From Gari tellinella (Eukaryota > Mollusca > Bivalvia > Cardiida > Psammobiidae), in NCBI GenBank assembly GCA_922989275.2, contig OV277864.1:52513550-52577549 (forward strand): a DNA stretch of 64,000 nt, in the 5' to 3' direction. Numbering within the stretch: position 1 is the stretch's first letter; each line of letters begins with the position of its first letter. This document shows, piece after piece, positions 11,652 to 23,654 of the stretch. The notes beneath the pieces are model-generated. The model was not told where the DNA came from, searched no databases, and was given only the letters and a program-made list of their open reading frames with translations. A program made the translations under genes and the position numbers.

Positions 11652-12222
11652 TATTGCCGTATTCTTAACCGGTGCTATGTTCTTTCATTAATTCAAAAGA
11701 TTTCATTTTATTTCCTCGACACCATCATGACAATGCAAATTGTATAATGAATTTTTTTAAATTTCATTTGTCAAATATTTCAGTACAGCAAACGTCTACA
11801 GATGCACAGCATCGGCTGATTGAGTGATAATCTCTAAGTGTTAGGAATAATACTTCTACAAAAATAACACATTGAAAGACCATAAGGATCAATAAATGTT
11901 TCCTTTAAAAAAATTAAGTTTTGCAGTATAATTAGTGATACAATATCGGAAATGGTAATAATTATGTTTACAGTTCACTGCTACAAGTTATGACACCATC
12001 ATTTTAAGCACTTTTTCAACATACATGTATATACAAAGCAAAAGCACATTATAATAAAGAAGATAACACATATTTAACCCGTTTAAATTGCCATAGTCTG
12101 AGGCTTTGTTGTTCCTGATAATCGCATCCTTCATCCCTATCCGCGGATCCTTAAGTACAGAACATGTAAATTAAAAGTTGATACTCTTATTAAGTTAACA
12201 TTCACTTAGTTTATTTAACACA

Positions 12223-12765
12223 CAGTAACCTGTCTCTATAATGACCATACCATTATGTTAAGAAATATGTGTTTATGTCCGGTGACTGATTAAAATAAAG
12301 ATACGGTAAGAACTTTCTGTTTTCCTTTCAACTTGCTTGAAGCTGTCACCTTTTTAATACAGAGCACCCTCTCTACAACGACACCCATTGGGACACAAAA
12401 TCATATGCGTTGTTCGGAGGGAGTCGTTATAGAGAGTGAAATTTATTTGCATTTGCAATCAGCTTGAATTCAGACCAGATGCCGCGTCACGCGGTGTCTG
12501 CTCTGGATTCAAGCGGCGTGTGACTCGTCATTATGATTTTTCTATCAAAATGTCCAATATGTAAATTTGAGAATACCAGCAGACGACACTTTTAAGAAAA
12601 CGATACTGCAACCGTTAAAGCTTAAGACATACTTGTCATGCTTTTGGAACAGCGGCAAGGGTCGTTGTAAGGAGGGAGTCGATGCTAGGCGGGCCGTTAT
12701 ATAGAGGGAACACTGTACACTCAATTTGCTTTCGTTCCAGTTGTCGTAAAAGAGAGGTAGTACTG
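12223..12765. mobile_element. Family C MITE split by a family B MITE
   Basis: The left part, 12223-12359 (CAGTAACCTGTCTCTATAATG ... AAGCTGTCACC), and the right part, 12716-12765 (TCAATTTGCTTTCGTTCCAG ... TAGTACTG), join into one family C element matching 44605-44782 once 12360-12715 is removed. This nesting shows that family B was still moving after this family C copy had landed. Confidence 0.85.
12360..12715 (+). mobile_element. Family B MITE nested in family C
   Basis: CAGAGCACCCTCTCTACAAC ... GAGGGAACACTG, flanked by TA on both sides, which is the target duplication within the family C copy. The core is at about 12455-12517 (CAATCAGCTTGAATTCAGACC ... TCTGGATTCAAGC), with CGCGTCACGCG at the apex and its right end worn (GGCGTG instead of CTGTTTG). 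Confidence 0.85.
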
Positions 12766-14022
12766 TATATCGAAAGTATATTATCTCTTATCTTGACATT
12801 TTAAACTAAATCCAATAGTGTCAGACACAGTTGCACTTGAGGCCTCAAAAGTTCTACATGTTATGTAAACATTATATCAATATACCTCCTAGGGACAGAC
12901 AATTTTACTGTGATGGCTGCAGCTGTCACATGCTCTAGTTACTTTTCAATTTAACAATATACTGAAATATGTCTTACTTCTAAGAATTGTATATACAAAA
13001 GTGCTGCTTTCCAAAGAAAAGCAACCGCTCTATTTATATGTTGTTTTATGCTTTATTTCGCAATTGACATACCTGTCAAACAGCATTACATGATACATAT
13101 TAATACGAGTTATGACGGGCAGTTATTCTAACTAATAACAAAAACCTGCTTACTGTCAAAAATCTTCTTCTAATTCAGGAAAAAAAATTCCAGTCATTAC
13201 AAACAGTTTCTATACTCTGGTATTTTTAACACTAAACAAGGTATGGCGTAGAGGATTATTGTTCGAGGAAAAAAACCCAGTTTGTTTACTCATTACGTTA
13301 TATACTACTACTGTATAATGCATCCGAAGGGTCTATTGGCAAGCCAGGGACCCCAATGTCTATTCACTTTTACTACCGCTTTAATTTAACCGTCACACGG
13401 TGACAATGCACACATTCACAGCAAACAATGGATTGTATATGATTCCCCGTTGGCAGCCCTAAATTCTTCAAACGTCTCCACTGAGATGCGTTTTCTTCAA
13501 AGCCATGTAACTTGTTACTGCACCGCCATGCGCTGCAGTTTCTGATTAACTGCACTTTGCAAGAGAACATGCTAATGGTGCGACTCACGTAACCAGTTTT
13601 ACAGTCTACTGCATGCTTCTTCTTTATTAATCAATGCACGGATTTTACACGATTTTTCGGGTGATTTAGTTACTTGCGACAATCATTATAATTATGTACG
13701 CCGCAGACAAGTTGTTCACTTATGGTATGACGACAATCGACTTAAACCTTTTTCTTATAGCCGTATTGTATCACAACTTGAGTCATTGTCCAATGAAACT
13801 CGGTTGCGTGAAAACATCTTTTTCTGACTCCCTTTTGCAGTCATGACTGAACATCCCGTGTAATTTTTTTCAAAATTACATTTTGATTGTATTGTAAAAT
13901 ATATTGACAGTCGAATTTTAAATTTCGACCAGTGTCTTATGTGAATCAGTCAGTCATAAATTCTGCTCTGTGCCATCCTGCCATGGTCGCACCCTGATGA
14001 AAATCATCCCATTCGTACAGTG
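12766..14022. other. No gene recognised
   Basis: Unremarkable AT-rich DNA. The open frame on the minus strand at 13373-13588 has several Cys and His residues but no spacing that matches a zinc-finger family I recognise, and no splice context. Confidence 0.45.
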
Positions 14023-14057
14023 CTCTCTCTCTCTCGCTCGCTCGCTCGCTCGCTCGC
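14023..14057 (+). repeat. Compound microsatellite (CT)n(CGCT)n
   Basis: A run of CT dinucleotides passes into about six CGCT/CTCG tetranucleotides. Confidence 0.95.
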
Positions 14058-14174
14058 TTTTAGAAACACACAGTCGAAGACAAATATTGTTTTTATTTTC
14101 GGAGGTAGTTGTTGAAGGAAAAAATACTTAATACTCTTAGCTTAGAGTGTTGACCAAGACTAGGCTTACATTTG

Positions 14175-14212
14175 GCATAACGCCGTGTCTGATCTGTATT
14201 AAAATTATTTTC
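14175..14212. repeat. Half of a core palindrome
   Basis: ATAACGCCGTGTCTGATCTGTATT followed by AAAATTATTTT looks like the right half of the GATCAGACGCC core. The left half is missing. Confidence 0.4.
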
Positions 14213-14263
14213 AACTCTATATTAAGTGTGTTTTCTTTCAAAATTTCAAATATTTAACTTAAA

Positions 14264-14915
14264 AAACAAGACTGCGCGTTCGATAAACGCTTATGCCCCC
14301 GGTGGCATCCTTGACAATATATTCTAAATCTTTTCTAAGTCCAAATTAGGTCAAGGTCAGGATCAAACTGAGCTTGGTGAGTTAGTAATGGTCCAAGGCA
14401 ACAACTGTATAAGTATCAAAGAATTGTAGTTAACAGTGTTGATGCTAGATGAAACGGTAAAATCTAGTTAACCGAGAATGAGCCCATTTAAAATATTCTA
14501 AGTTCAAAATAGGTCAAGGTCAAGGTTAAAATCAAAGTCTGGTGATGTAAGTGGATAGGGAATGGTCCAATGCAACAACTGTATAAGTATCAAAGCATTG
14601 TAGTCAGTTGTGTTGATGCTAAACGAAATGGTAAAATCTAGTTAACCAAGAAATAGCCTGTTTAAAATATTCTAAGTCCAAACTAGGTCAAGGTCAAGGT
14701 CAAAATCAAAGTTTGGTGATATTGGTGGGTAGGGAATGGTCCAAGGCAACAACTGTATAAGTATCCAAGCATTTGGGTAAGGGGTGTTGATGCTAGATGA
14801 AACGGTAAACTCTATTTAACCTTGTTACGGACGGAAGGACTGACGGACGGACGGACTGACTGACTGACAGGACGATTACTATATGCCTCCGCATCTATCG
14901 ATGCCGGGGGCATAA
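14264..14915 (+). mobile_element. 'Pearl'-type element, three core repeats
   Basis: Same termini as the element at 8662 (AACAAGACTGCGCGTTCG ... GATGCCGGGGGCATAA) with three tandem core repeats, beginning near 14334, 14497 and 14671 (periods about 163 and 174 bp). The microsatellite before the 3' end is longer here: GACGGACGGACGGACTGACTGACTGAC. The two pearl copies therefore differ in core number and microsatellite length. Confidence 0.88.
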
Positions 14916-15005
14916 AAACACAACGGCAGACGATTTAGTAAAGAAATAGAAAGACATACTTGCCTTGTTTTATCAACGCTATTAAGCAATGTTGTAAAGA
15001 AAAAA

Positions 15006-15040
15006 GCGTTGCTCAGAGGGCCCTTGCAAGGAGGAATATC
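15006..15040. repeat. Family B remnant
   Basis: GCGTTGCTCAGAGGGCCCTTGCAAGGAGG is a worn piece of the family B subterminal modules; no ends are present. Confidence 0.4.
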
Positions 15041-15155
15041 TGATTGAAACATTAACGTAATTGAAAATAATAATCTGATTAAAGAGTGGTATCGCTGTTA
15101 TAAAGTCTACTCTACTTTAATACAAGTTAAGCATGTTGGCATAATACCTTTGACA

Positions 15156-15217
15156 ACTGTTTGGTTTCTGATCAGACAACATGTTTTTTGTTGTTTGATC
15201 AGGATCCAAACAGATTG
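15156..15217. repeat. Isolated core palindrome
   Basis: CAACTGTTTGGTTTCTGATC ... GATCAGGATCCAAACAGATTG with an altered apex (AGACAACATG / TTTTTTGTTGTTT). The GATCAG arms and outer AAACAG ends match the common core. No MITE termini were recognised around it. Confidence 0.6.
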
Positions 15218-16867
15218 AATCGCATTTCGGCATGTTGAGTTATGAACATTTCAAATTAAGCAGGCAACACTCTTCCAGTGAAGAGTGTACATTATTTAAG
15301 GAGGTAAGAAGTCTATCGGACTGTCAGTTAGTATCAACGTCACATGTTCTACTTCAACAACTGAACCGGTAACGTCAATGGTACTTTTATATCGTGTGAA
15401 GATTAACTCTTGGACAATAACTGACAGTAAAACAAAAGGACAGCCGTGCTAATTTAATTACTCTGTTAGTGCATACATGGGCTAAAAAAGGAGAAACAAC
15501 TTTTTAAGCTTGTGAATAAGAACTGTGGAACAGGATACTATTCATCTTGTGTCCACTCGAAATAGTCTTGTTTTGAAAACTGTTTCACATGTAGACATTT
15601 AATGTCTGACAATACATGAAGCCTTGTTTCATTTACCCTTATCTTGCATAATTGTCGCCTGCTTCAAACATATCGTCCACTCTGTAACACATTACCAGCT
15701 TTATGCTTTTGAAACTTAAAAACAGTCGAATACGAGTGCCATTTATTTCCTTATTACTCTTCCTATACAGATATGATGTTCTTCACATTATGGTTTTAAA
15801 CTGCTAAAGTATGTTATAGATTATAAGGAAGTGGTTTATTTTGCCATAGTTGATAGCTTGAACAACCACATTACCTTTTCATTTCATATTAAACAAATAG
15901 CATACGTTCGTAAACCATTGTTTTGAATGTTATGTCTAATGTTATCCAAATATTGGGATAATTACTTGATATTGTAATGCTCATTTCTACCAGAATTGAA
16001 GCATTTTGTATTGATAAAGTTGTACGGCTATATATGTTTTATTCTGTCAACTGTTTAGAAGTAAATGGCATACTGGGTGGTGATATCAGAACATACTACT
16101 ATTTTCGAATTATGTAAGTAGCTAAAAAACATATATAACATTATATCCTTTAAGGTGTTTCTTTTATGTGGTATACAATTGCATTTGATAAAAATAACAT
16201 AATTCGATTTCTGTTTTCCGTTGTTTACACTTGCCCAGATGTTATTTGAATATGTAGCTATACCAAGATGGTTGTGATAACGGGTATAAGCATATTTTAT
16301 ATTTCCTCACAATTTGATTCAAACATAGAAACTATAAGGATATATTAAAGTCAAATCACGTAGTTGTTCCATTAAATGTATTGTCAAATGTTCTAGCTTA
16401 CCAGACACTCGTCTGTCATCAATGGTGAAATTTGGGAGTCATTACATCGAGGGACTCTTAGTCCTGAAATGCTAGTGACAGTAAACCTAAAATGCTGTGA
16501 AATTTACTTGATAAAAGTACATAACCTGATGCACGGGAACAAAGTCCAAGAGCCATAACGTATTTCAGATATTGGGCACTTTCTGAAAACATTCGGACGT
16601 CAAAACGTATACTATTGGTAATAATGAATTGCATGAAAGAGTGTCAATGTAAAACAATTAGACGGACATGGGTTTAACAATCAGGCAAATTCATACCGAC
16701 GAGTTGAGACGATTATATGTTTTGCTACCTTGTGAATTTACTATAATTTTGGGTTTTATATAACGACGAGCTGTCTTATACATTATCCGAAAGAATAAAG
16801 TATATTGAAAATTGAATTAAAAGCAAGTTTTCTTATGATATATCAATTTTAATCAGATATATTTCCT
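15218..16867. other. No gene recognised
   Basis: AT-rich. The words TGACAGTAAAACAAAAGGACAG near 15421 recur near 28972 (TGACAGTAAAACAAGAGGACAG) and loosely near 41337, suggesting an old dispersed repeat that I could not delimit. Confidence 0.4.
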
Positions 16868-17118
16868 TTAACCCTTTGAACCCTTGTCCCGCATATAGGC
16901 GTCCTTTTCAAACAGTGTACATGTGAAAAGAACACTTGTACTAAGCAAACAGTGAAGACCCAGATCAGAGGGCTCCGAAAGGAGCCCTCTGATCAGGGTC
17001 TTCACTTGTTGTAATAATGCCAAACATTGACAAAAACAACCCTTTAAAGTCAGAACTGGACTAGACTAAATTGGAAACTGGAATTGTCCATTTAAAGTTT
17101 CAGGGAGGAAAGAGTTAA
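16868..17118 (+). mobile_element. Family I MITE (TTAA-ended) with variant core
   Basis: Starts TTAACCCTTTGAACCC and ends GGAAAGAGTTAA. The core at 16956-17011 uses a different arm, CAAACAGTGAAGACCCAGATC, then AGAGGGCTCC, GAAA, and the mirror GGAGCCCTCTGATCAGGGTCTTCACTTG. The apex is thus GGGCTCC/GGAGCCC rather than ACGCCG/CGGCGT, and the arms match each other almost perfectly. Confidence 0.8.
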
Positions 17119-18559
17119 TATTAAAATAAACACATTTGTATATTTATAAAACATAAGGGCATGTCCAAACATATAACAAACACTTTCTTTTGCATGTGTA
17201 CATTATTGCAATTGTTGGAATGTGAGACTGACGAGGTTGTGTTATATGGCCGGCTATTTTATGTGACCTTATAACCAAGATCTCATCAAAGGTCATATAA
17301 AACAGCATCGATATTAATTTGCATTATGATCTGCGTTACATGTGCCTGTATCAAGAACTAATCTGCCATAGTTTTCACTACATTAATCTCTCTAGTATGT
17401 ATGTATTGCATGTAATGTTTAATGCTAACATAAAATGCATTTCATTGCATATAGGTTTTAAATGAACCCAATTGTTAATGACCGGTGAATAACACATACT
17501 TACATGATCAGGGTTCTGACACGAGAAACAACAACTTTTATGTGATCATCTCAAAACCACAAACGTTATTATGGGAAAACGTTCAACCATTTGTTCGCAT
17601 AACATTATTTTAATTATAAAAGCAAATAAATCGAGTCAAAAAGACATTCCGATTGTCACTCCTCAGAATTCGATTAATATAAAGATGTGCACTCCTTTTG
17701 TAATGCACTTACTTAAACCCCACACTCGATACTCTAAGGAAACATAAGCAATACAAATCTCTTAGATTAACAACACTGTTATGTGATCAATGGCGGTCAA
17801 TGACTGCACATGTTAACATGTAATATTTATACATGACGATTTTCAAAGTGTTCATACTGTGTGCATATCATATATATAATAATTATGCATTCATGCATTG
17901 AAATGTCGGTATTCCTCTCACACAAGTTGCAATTGGTGTATGGTAGCTTAGTGACGGATGGTGTAAAAGACTTTTATATCAAATTAAGTAGTTTACAATA
18001 ATTGTAATAGTTTGTCGTTTGTTTGCATTGTTTTAATTTAAAAACCTGGCGATAGTCCTAGTTGTATGTTAATTTTGTCATAATGACATCAATTGCGGAG
18101 AAGGACAGACATGTTTGATTTCAAGAATACATGGATATCTTTATAAAGGAACGGGGTTTCATCAACTTTTATATAAACAGAGCAAAAGTCAGGGTAAAAA
18201 TGTACAAGACAAAAGTAATGATCCGTTCTGCCATATTCGTTCAGACAGTGTACAGTGTTTACATTTAAAAAAAATTAAAAATGGTCCTTTGATAATGTAC
18301 TTTACCAAAAGTTGAATCATCATTAAAAAGCCAGCAGAAGCTGCCAACACATAAACACATAATTATTTTAAATATTCTTGAATTTAAATATGTTTTAATT
18401 AGCATAATAAACTATTACAATATTATGAAGTCCGTTGCTAAAGCCGGTAATCTATAAAGGGGGTAATTGCATGTATACTGTAGTATTCGCTGTTTATCTT
18501 ACTTTTGCAGCTTGCCGAGAAGTCCTCAAATGAAAACGACAAGAGCTGGTAATGACTTA
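17119..18559. other. No gene recognised
   Basis: Nothing with coding or repeat character was identified. The 66-codon frame at 18115 has no recognisable domain. Confidence 0.45.
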
Positions 18560-18806
18560 CAGTGGAGACTCTGTTATTCTTTCCCGTTTAAACGCAAACG
18601 TACGCAAACGCAAAGCACTAAAACATAGAAAAGAACAACTTTTGGACAATTCTGATAAATTCTTGTTAATCTTGGTGGCAAACAGTTTGGATCCTGATCA
18701 GACGCCGGGTTACCCGGCGTCTGATCTGGCTCCAAACTCTTTGCACTGCAAATAATAGTTTTAGCGTAAACGCGTTTATTGGGAAAGAATAACAGATTAT
18801 CCACTG
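18560..18806 (-). mobile_element. Family A MITE, complete
   Basis: 247 bp, TA on both sides. Terminal inverted repeats of about 25 bp: CAGTGGAGACTCTGTTATTC at the left and the mirror, ending ATTATCCACTG, at the right. Internal GTACGCAAACGCAAAG is family-specific. The core is at 18679-18743 (CAAACAGTTTGGATCCTGATC ... GATCTGGCTCCAAACTC). CAGT ends and TA target suggest Tc1/mariner-type mobilisation. Recurrent conceptual peptides (SLEPDQTPGNPASDQ and similar) come from reading through this MITE and are not proteins. Confidence 0.9.
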
Positions 18807-18925
18807 TACCAGCTGATTATGGACTAGATGCTTAAGAACTATTATGATTAATTCCTACGATAGAATGTCGTTTAATATTTAACAAGCACTATATCATAAG
18901 TCTCATGGGTAGTCTGACAAATATC

Positions 18926-19130
18926 TTAACCCCATCACTGCCGTGACGTCATAAACTTTGAACAACTATCGTCTGCTTTGATGTCTTAAATTCAACTTTT
19001 AGACTTTTTGACATATAGAATATTGAGATGAGTGCTAATCAATTTTGATCCTCACCAGACGCCACGTTACGCGACGCCTCATCAGATCAAAACTGGTTTC
19101 AAATAACAAATGTACTCGGAGTAAGGCAGT
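18926..19130 (+). mobile_element. Family E MITE, diverged
   Basis: TTAACCCCATCACTGCCG at the left, then ATCGTCTGCTTTGATG. The core is at about 19044-19103 (AATCAATTTTGATCCTCACC, AGACGCCACG / TTACGCGACGCC, TCATCAGATCAAAACTGGTTTC). The right end is worn. Confidence 0.65.
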
Positions 19131-20223
19131 AAATTAGTCCTAATAGATCCTCGCGGTAGTACAGTGAATTGGTTAATTAGCCTGAATTATACTTAGTGTT
19201 TATTTCGGCGTCTTACATTTTTAAAGCCACTGGTAATATGGCTAGGCTGTTCACTGTCTGGATTATAACTTCTGTGTCGAACTGTTAAGAATCTGATAGT
19301 TCAAAGCATCGGGGGTTTCATAAGTTGTAACCATTTTCCCTGCACATATTATATCAAAGTTTCAAACGTTTCAGAAATCTGATCTCAAGGGATTCCTTGA
19401 AGTTTTTTCCAGCCATACTATATCATATATATGAAGTGTTTTCCTAGAATTGATGACTCTTGGGATATTAATAAGAAGACTGAATTAAGTTATGACGATA
19501 TAAGTTTAACCTCATGGTGGAGACAGTTAACTTATTGTGTTACCGTATTTGCTGAGTCACTCGTTGACACTACTTTTATTGGCACTGCTTCTCACAGCGA
19601 ATTATTTGGGTCACCTGCTGTAGACAGGTGTCCCTTATATATCACTTTTCTGAAGTCAATCTGTCTGTCAACACGTCTGTCCGTAGTCATTCTGTCTGTC
19701 ACGCTTTTTGCGTCACGCTTCATAACTCCTGTTCTACTGAAGCTTTTAAGATGGTTCTTCTTTTATGGATAGAGCTTGACAAGTGGGTGCGTGTTGCTAA
19801 ACGGGTCATAACTATTGCTACAATATTGTGATAGTATTTCCCTTTTCAACATGTTCTTTTCATATATATGTTTTCTGTTATACTAAATATGTTAACTTAA
19901 CTCTTGTTCGACTGAGTGTTGTTGGCAGGTGACACACGTATTCCGAGGAACACCACAACATTTTTTGTATGAATGCCTAATTATTTGATTTTTGTTGTTT
20001 TGTTTTTTTAAACCGGTTTTTGCAGCGTTGTCAAAGTCTCGGCATGTTTTAGATTTTATTTTTTTGCAATATCGAAATAATAGTTGTTACCTGTATTATG
20101 TGATAGTCTTATAGCTATTATTTTGTTTTAGGCTGTTTTATATATTTATGATATAAATACATTGGAATAATCAAAATTTTAGGTGACTGTTCAATATTCT
20201 CTGGTCACATGTTTTTTAGGCGT
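19131..20223. other. No gene recognised
   Basis: The 113-codon frame at 19431-19772 is the longest in this stretch. It has no motif I recognise and overlaps another frame, so it is not called. Confidence 0.45.
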
Positions 20224-20345
20224 TTAACCTTTTCGCTGATAACCTGACAACACTGATATTTGTAAACAGTTTGGACCCTGACCAGACAATGCATAACAAC
20301 GTGTCTGATCAGGAACCAAACTATTTGACTAACATGACAATTTTT
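20224..20345 (+). mobile_element. Family E-like MITE, short
   Basis: TTAACCTTTTCGCTGATAACC at the left. The core at about 20267-20330 is GTAAACAGTTTGGACCCTGACC, AGACAATGC / ATAACAACGTGTCT, GATCAGGAACCAAACTATTTG. It lacks the long subterminal region of the full-length copies. Confidence 0.6.
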
Positions 20346-20394
20346 CATAAGTCAAACACATATAATTATCATCATAACATAAGTCAGGGCTCCA

Positions 20395-20577
20395 GATAAG
20401 GGGGAGTAATTTGAACAAATTAGCCATGTTTTAACTTATACAGCACCAAATGCTATGATGTAACTACTTATTAGAATCGTCTCTTTGAGTCGATTCTAAT
20501 GAGTAGTAACATCATAGAGATTAAAGCAGAAATAAAGATTTTAAATTTTATAAATACTCCGCTTTTCTTGAGCCCTG
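20395..20577. mobile_element. Family M element, complete
   Basis: Inverted ends CAGGGCTCCAGATAAG and CTTGAGCCCTG. The central palindrome is ATGATGTAACTACTTATTAG ... CTAATGAGTAGTAACATCAT with GAATCGTCTCTTTGAGTCGATTC at the apex. The partial copy at 6220 shares AAAGCAGAAATAAAGATTT. Family and target preference unknown. Confidence 0.7.
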
Positions 20578-21207
20578 ATAAACAAAAGCAGACGAAAAAT
20601 ATAAGTCGATAATATGCGTTAGCCAGGTCACGGGTTACTACGTCTCAATGTGTGTAAGGATGTTAAATCACTTTACAATAGTATAACATTTACATTTAAG
20701 TACTAATCGATACAAAACTATGAAACTTGTGAAAATAATTTCTTAATCAAAAGCATTCGAGAAATGAGTGTGTTTAGTAATTAATTGTTCTATTGTTGTT
20801 TTGGCAATTGTCATTTAAATCTGTATCAAATGAAACGAATGAAATAAAACCAATAGAAGCCTATCGCTGCTGAGATTGTTGCTGGATTTAACCACAGAGC
20901 TTTTATCGCAATATATTATTGAATTGAGATTTGTTCTCCTTTGGCTATGCTTCTGTTGAATGTGTATTTGAGTGAATATTCCCAGAAAATTCGATCAAGA
21001 TAAACTACAAAGCTACTTAAAATTCGACTGTCAAAAAATAATATAATTACCAACGTATGATCGCTTTATAGAAAACGGGTATGTTGAGATGCTAACGGCC
21101 TCGTGTTTTAATTACTAGCATATCAACGACTTATTCGATATAGGGGTTTAACGCGAGGGTTGTTAAAATCATTGTATACACGACAGGATAATCAGTATGG
21201 TTATGTA

Positions 21208-21377
21208 AGTGAAAACTCCTTATTACGACAATGAAAACAACTGGTTTCAAGCGAAAGTAAAACGGAAAGCGCCTAAAGGAGTTTTCAGTTGTATAGTCAC
21301 CTTGTTTGAAGCAGTCACCTGTAATAAACATTCACTAATTAACACAATGTAGTTGTCCTTATAGAGGTGTTTTATTG
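21208..21377. mobile_element. Family C MITE, diverged
   Basis: AGTGAAAACTCCTTATTACG ... TAGAGGTGTTTTATTG with a worn central palindrome (AAGCGAAAGTAAAACGGAAAG and AAGCAGTCACCTG). Some arm sequence has been replaced. Confidence 0.6.
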
Positions 21378-21581
21378 TGCATCGGTAGAAAGTGATAACA
21401 TAACTTTTATTGTTTCTTCTAAGAAAAAGCTTTGCTTGAAAATAACATACGAGTGAACAGCCGGTACTAAAATTATCTATGCAATAGTCGACTTTTTTAT
21501 AATTGCTGTTAACTGGCAAATCATCAGGATCAAAACTGTGTAACATTTTGAAAGAAAAATACTTGAAGAAGTGATTACAGA

Positions 21582-21697
21582 CAACATTATTATTATTATT
21601 AGTATACCAGATTTATATAGCGCTCTTTTCACACAGGGATTGTGCGTTCAAAAGCGCTTTACATGAAATAACACATATGTACCTATAAATCGTGAAA
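21582..21697. repeat. Retroelement 3'-tail-like repeat with (ATT)n
   Basis: (ATT)n followed by GATTTATATAGCGCTC and then GTTCAAAAGCGCTTTACA. The ATTTATATAGCGC...AGCGCTTTACA pattern recurs at ends of non-LTR elements and SINEs in marine invertebrates (from general knowledge). No coding part is attached. Confidence 0.45.
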
Positions 21698-22030
21698 AGA
21701 CAAAATAACTACAATTAGATCTGAAATAAAACATAAATAAACATATAAAAGACAGTCCCCCAAAACGGCGATCACATTTCCCCCATCAATCAGCAATGAA
21801 CCGACCGGCTAAGTATTGCCGACGGATATAAATAATGGTAGAGTGCCCAATGCAGGCCATCGACAAAACACAAATAACTATAATTAGATCTAAATTAAAT
21901 AAGAATAAACATACAAAAGACAGCCCCCAAAACGGCAATCACACTACCCCCATCAATCAGCAATGAACCAACCGGCTAAATATTGCCGACCAATAGAAAT
22001 AATAGCAGAGCGCCTAATGCAGGCCATCTA
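21698..22030. repeat. Two-copy tandem repeat of 169 bp
   Basis: Copy 1 (21698-21862) and copy 2 (21863-22030) share AATTAGATCT, AAAGACAGCCCCC (one more C in copy 1), ACCCCCATCAATCAGCAATGAAC, GGCTAAATATTGCCGAC and AATGCAGGCCATC, with scattered differences. The matching word AATTAGAT is at 21713 and 21882. No open frame crosses both units. Possibly the start of a satellite or internal repeats of an unidentified element. Confidence 0.85.
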
Positions 22031-23654
22031 ATGTAACATAACTAGGAAAAATAGCATGCGACCATAACTAAAAACTCTATAGAAGATCAATAACATTATT
22101 AAAAATGGTGAAAGCTGTCCACGAATTGTACCACAGACCACGCCAGCTGGTTTCAAAAGAGATCAGAGTTGTATCCCTACCATCAAAGATTCATCAGACA
22201 GGCATTGGTCAACAGTACAACCCCAGAACTAAAAATTAGACCCATAACATATACAGAATGAACAATGAACATATTGTTCAGACGAAATTTTCGTAGATGC
22301 TAAGATCTTGATGTCATGTCTGCAACTGATTATTACGTCAGTTAGCTTTACACTAGCTGGTCGTCATAGAAGTACTGCCCACCAGCTTTTTTAAAACAAA
22401 CTAAGATAACGATATGCTCAAATATGAACTAGTAATCAAGACTTTTTGGTTGGTTCGAACTTTTTAATGCGAAACAGTTTAAGTATTAATACATGGGTAT
22501 CTTAAGCTTAATGACATACTGTTTATAATAGTATATGTGCAAAACAAGTATTATGTGAGAAAACATATGTCCACACACATCTATTTTAAACAGATTAAGT
22601 ATACGTAAACTATATCAACAAAGCACAGGCATGTTGAACTCAGGTTGCCTTTTGTTAGATTCAACTAGTGCGTATATGTACTACAATATTTGGGTTAATT
22701 TCCCAATGGAGCTATTCATTCTTGAAGCAAAGATAGACATTAAGCTCACCGCGCCACCAAGTGATTGTTTGTGTATGCAAAATGTCAGCTCTTGATGAAT
22801 CGTTTCGGATAAAAACTGAAACAGTTTTACAGAAACGTGTGATACCTACTGAAGTTTATGATATTGTATCCGTTTTGGTAAAGTATTTATACTTAAAATA
22901 ACTTCAAGCTGAAAAATATACCATTATTAGTAATCAGAGCAAATACTCTTCCCTGGAACGTGCAGTTATTTCTTTATAGCTAATCAAGTCAACGTCTGTA
23001 GAAAGTTTCGTCAAATGCAAGCATAACTATTAGGCAAATGATCACAATAGAATGTTGTTTATTGTACTCTGGTGATAGTGTCAAGTAAGAAACTGAAAAT
23101 AACTAATCAGTGAATCATTTCCGATCACTTGAAGACAAGAAACGAAAGGAAGCCTAAAATCAAGTTCATTAGTACAATTAGATTAATTGTTAACAGTGCA
23201 GTCACATTTGTAATAATGGTATGCATGGCTGGACATTAGGACTTTTACGATCAAATGGTGTTGTTACCTGCTGTAACAGGTAAAAATGACATGTTATATC
23301 TACTACCAGTAGCTATATAATAACCGTGGCTAAAAGAGTAACAAATTAAAATTATCTTACAAATTTTCAATAGTCGATGATTAAATTTTCGACAATCAGG
23401 TTGGTACTGGAATAGCCGATTACACCCGAGCTGTATGTAGCAGAGTATAAACGAGCAGATTCGCGCTAAGCTGTCCTTAGACAAACGTTGTCCCGCGACT
23501 AGTCCAATGTTATTTCGTGTATAGTCAGTTAGATTTCTTAATTGCGTACGTGTGGGAATGTTGTACTTACGGTTGATCTTACTGCTACATTATGTTCAAA
23601 GACTGGATAACTGAACCAAGAACACGTCAACAACTTTGAGTAGCATGTATCAGA
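22031..23654. other. No gene recognised
   Basis: AT-rich DNA without recognised repeats or coding exons. Confidence 0.45.

Noticed and set aside
14023..14057. CT/CGCT repeat considered as a regulatory GAGA-type element
   Set aside because: Simple microsatellite with no gene or promoter nearby.
8662..14915. Direct repeats considered as a CRISPR-like array
   Set aside because: Repeats are ~165-174 bp and contiguous without unique spacers, inside an element with eukaryotic pearl architecture.
19431..19772. 113-codon plus-strand ORF
   Set aside because: No recognisable motif, overlapping frame of similar quality, no splice sites, AT-rich composition like its surroundings.
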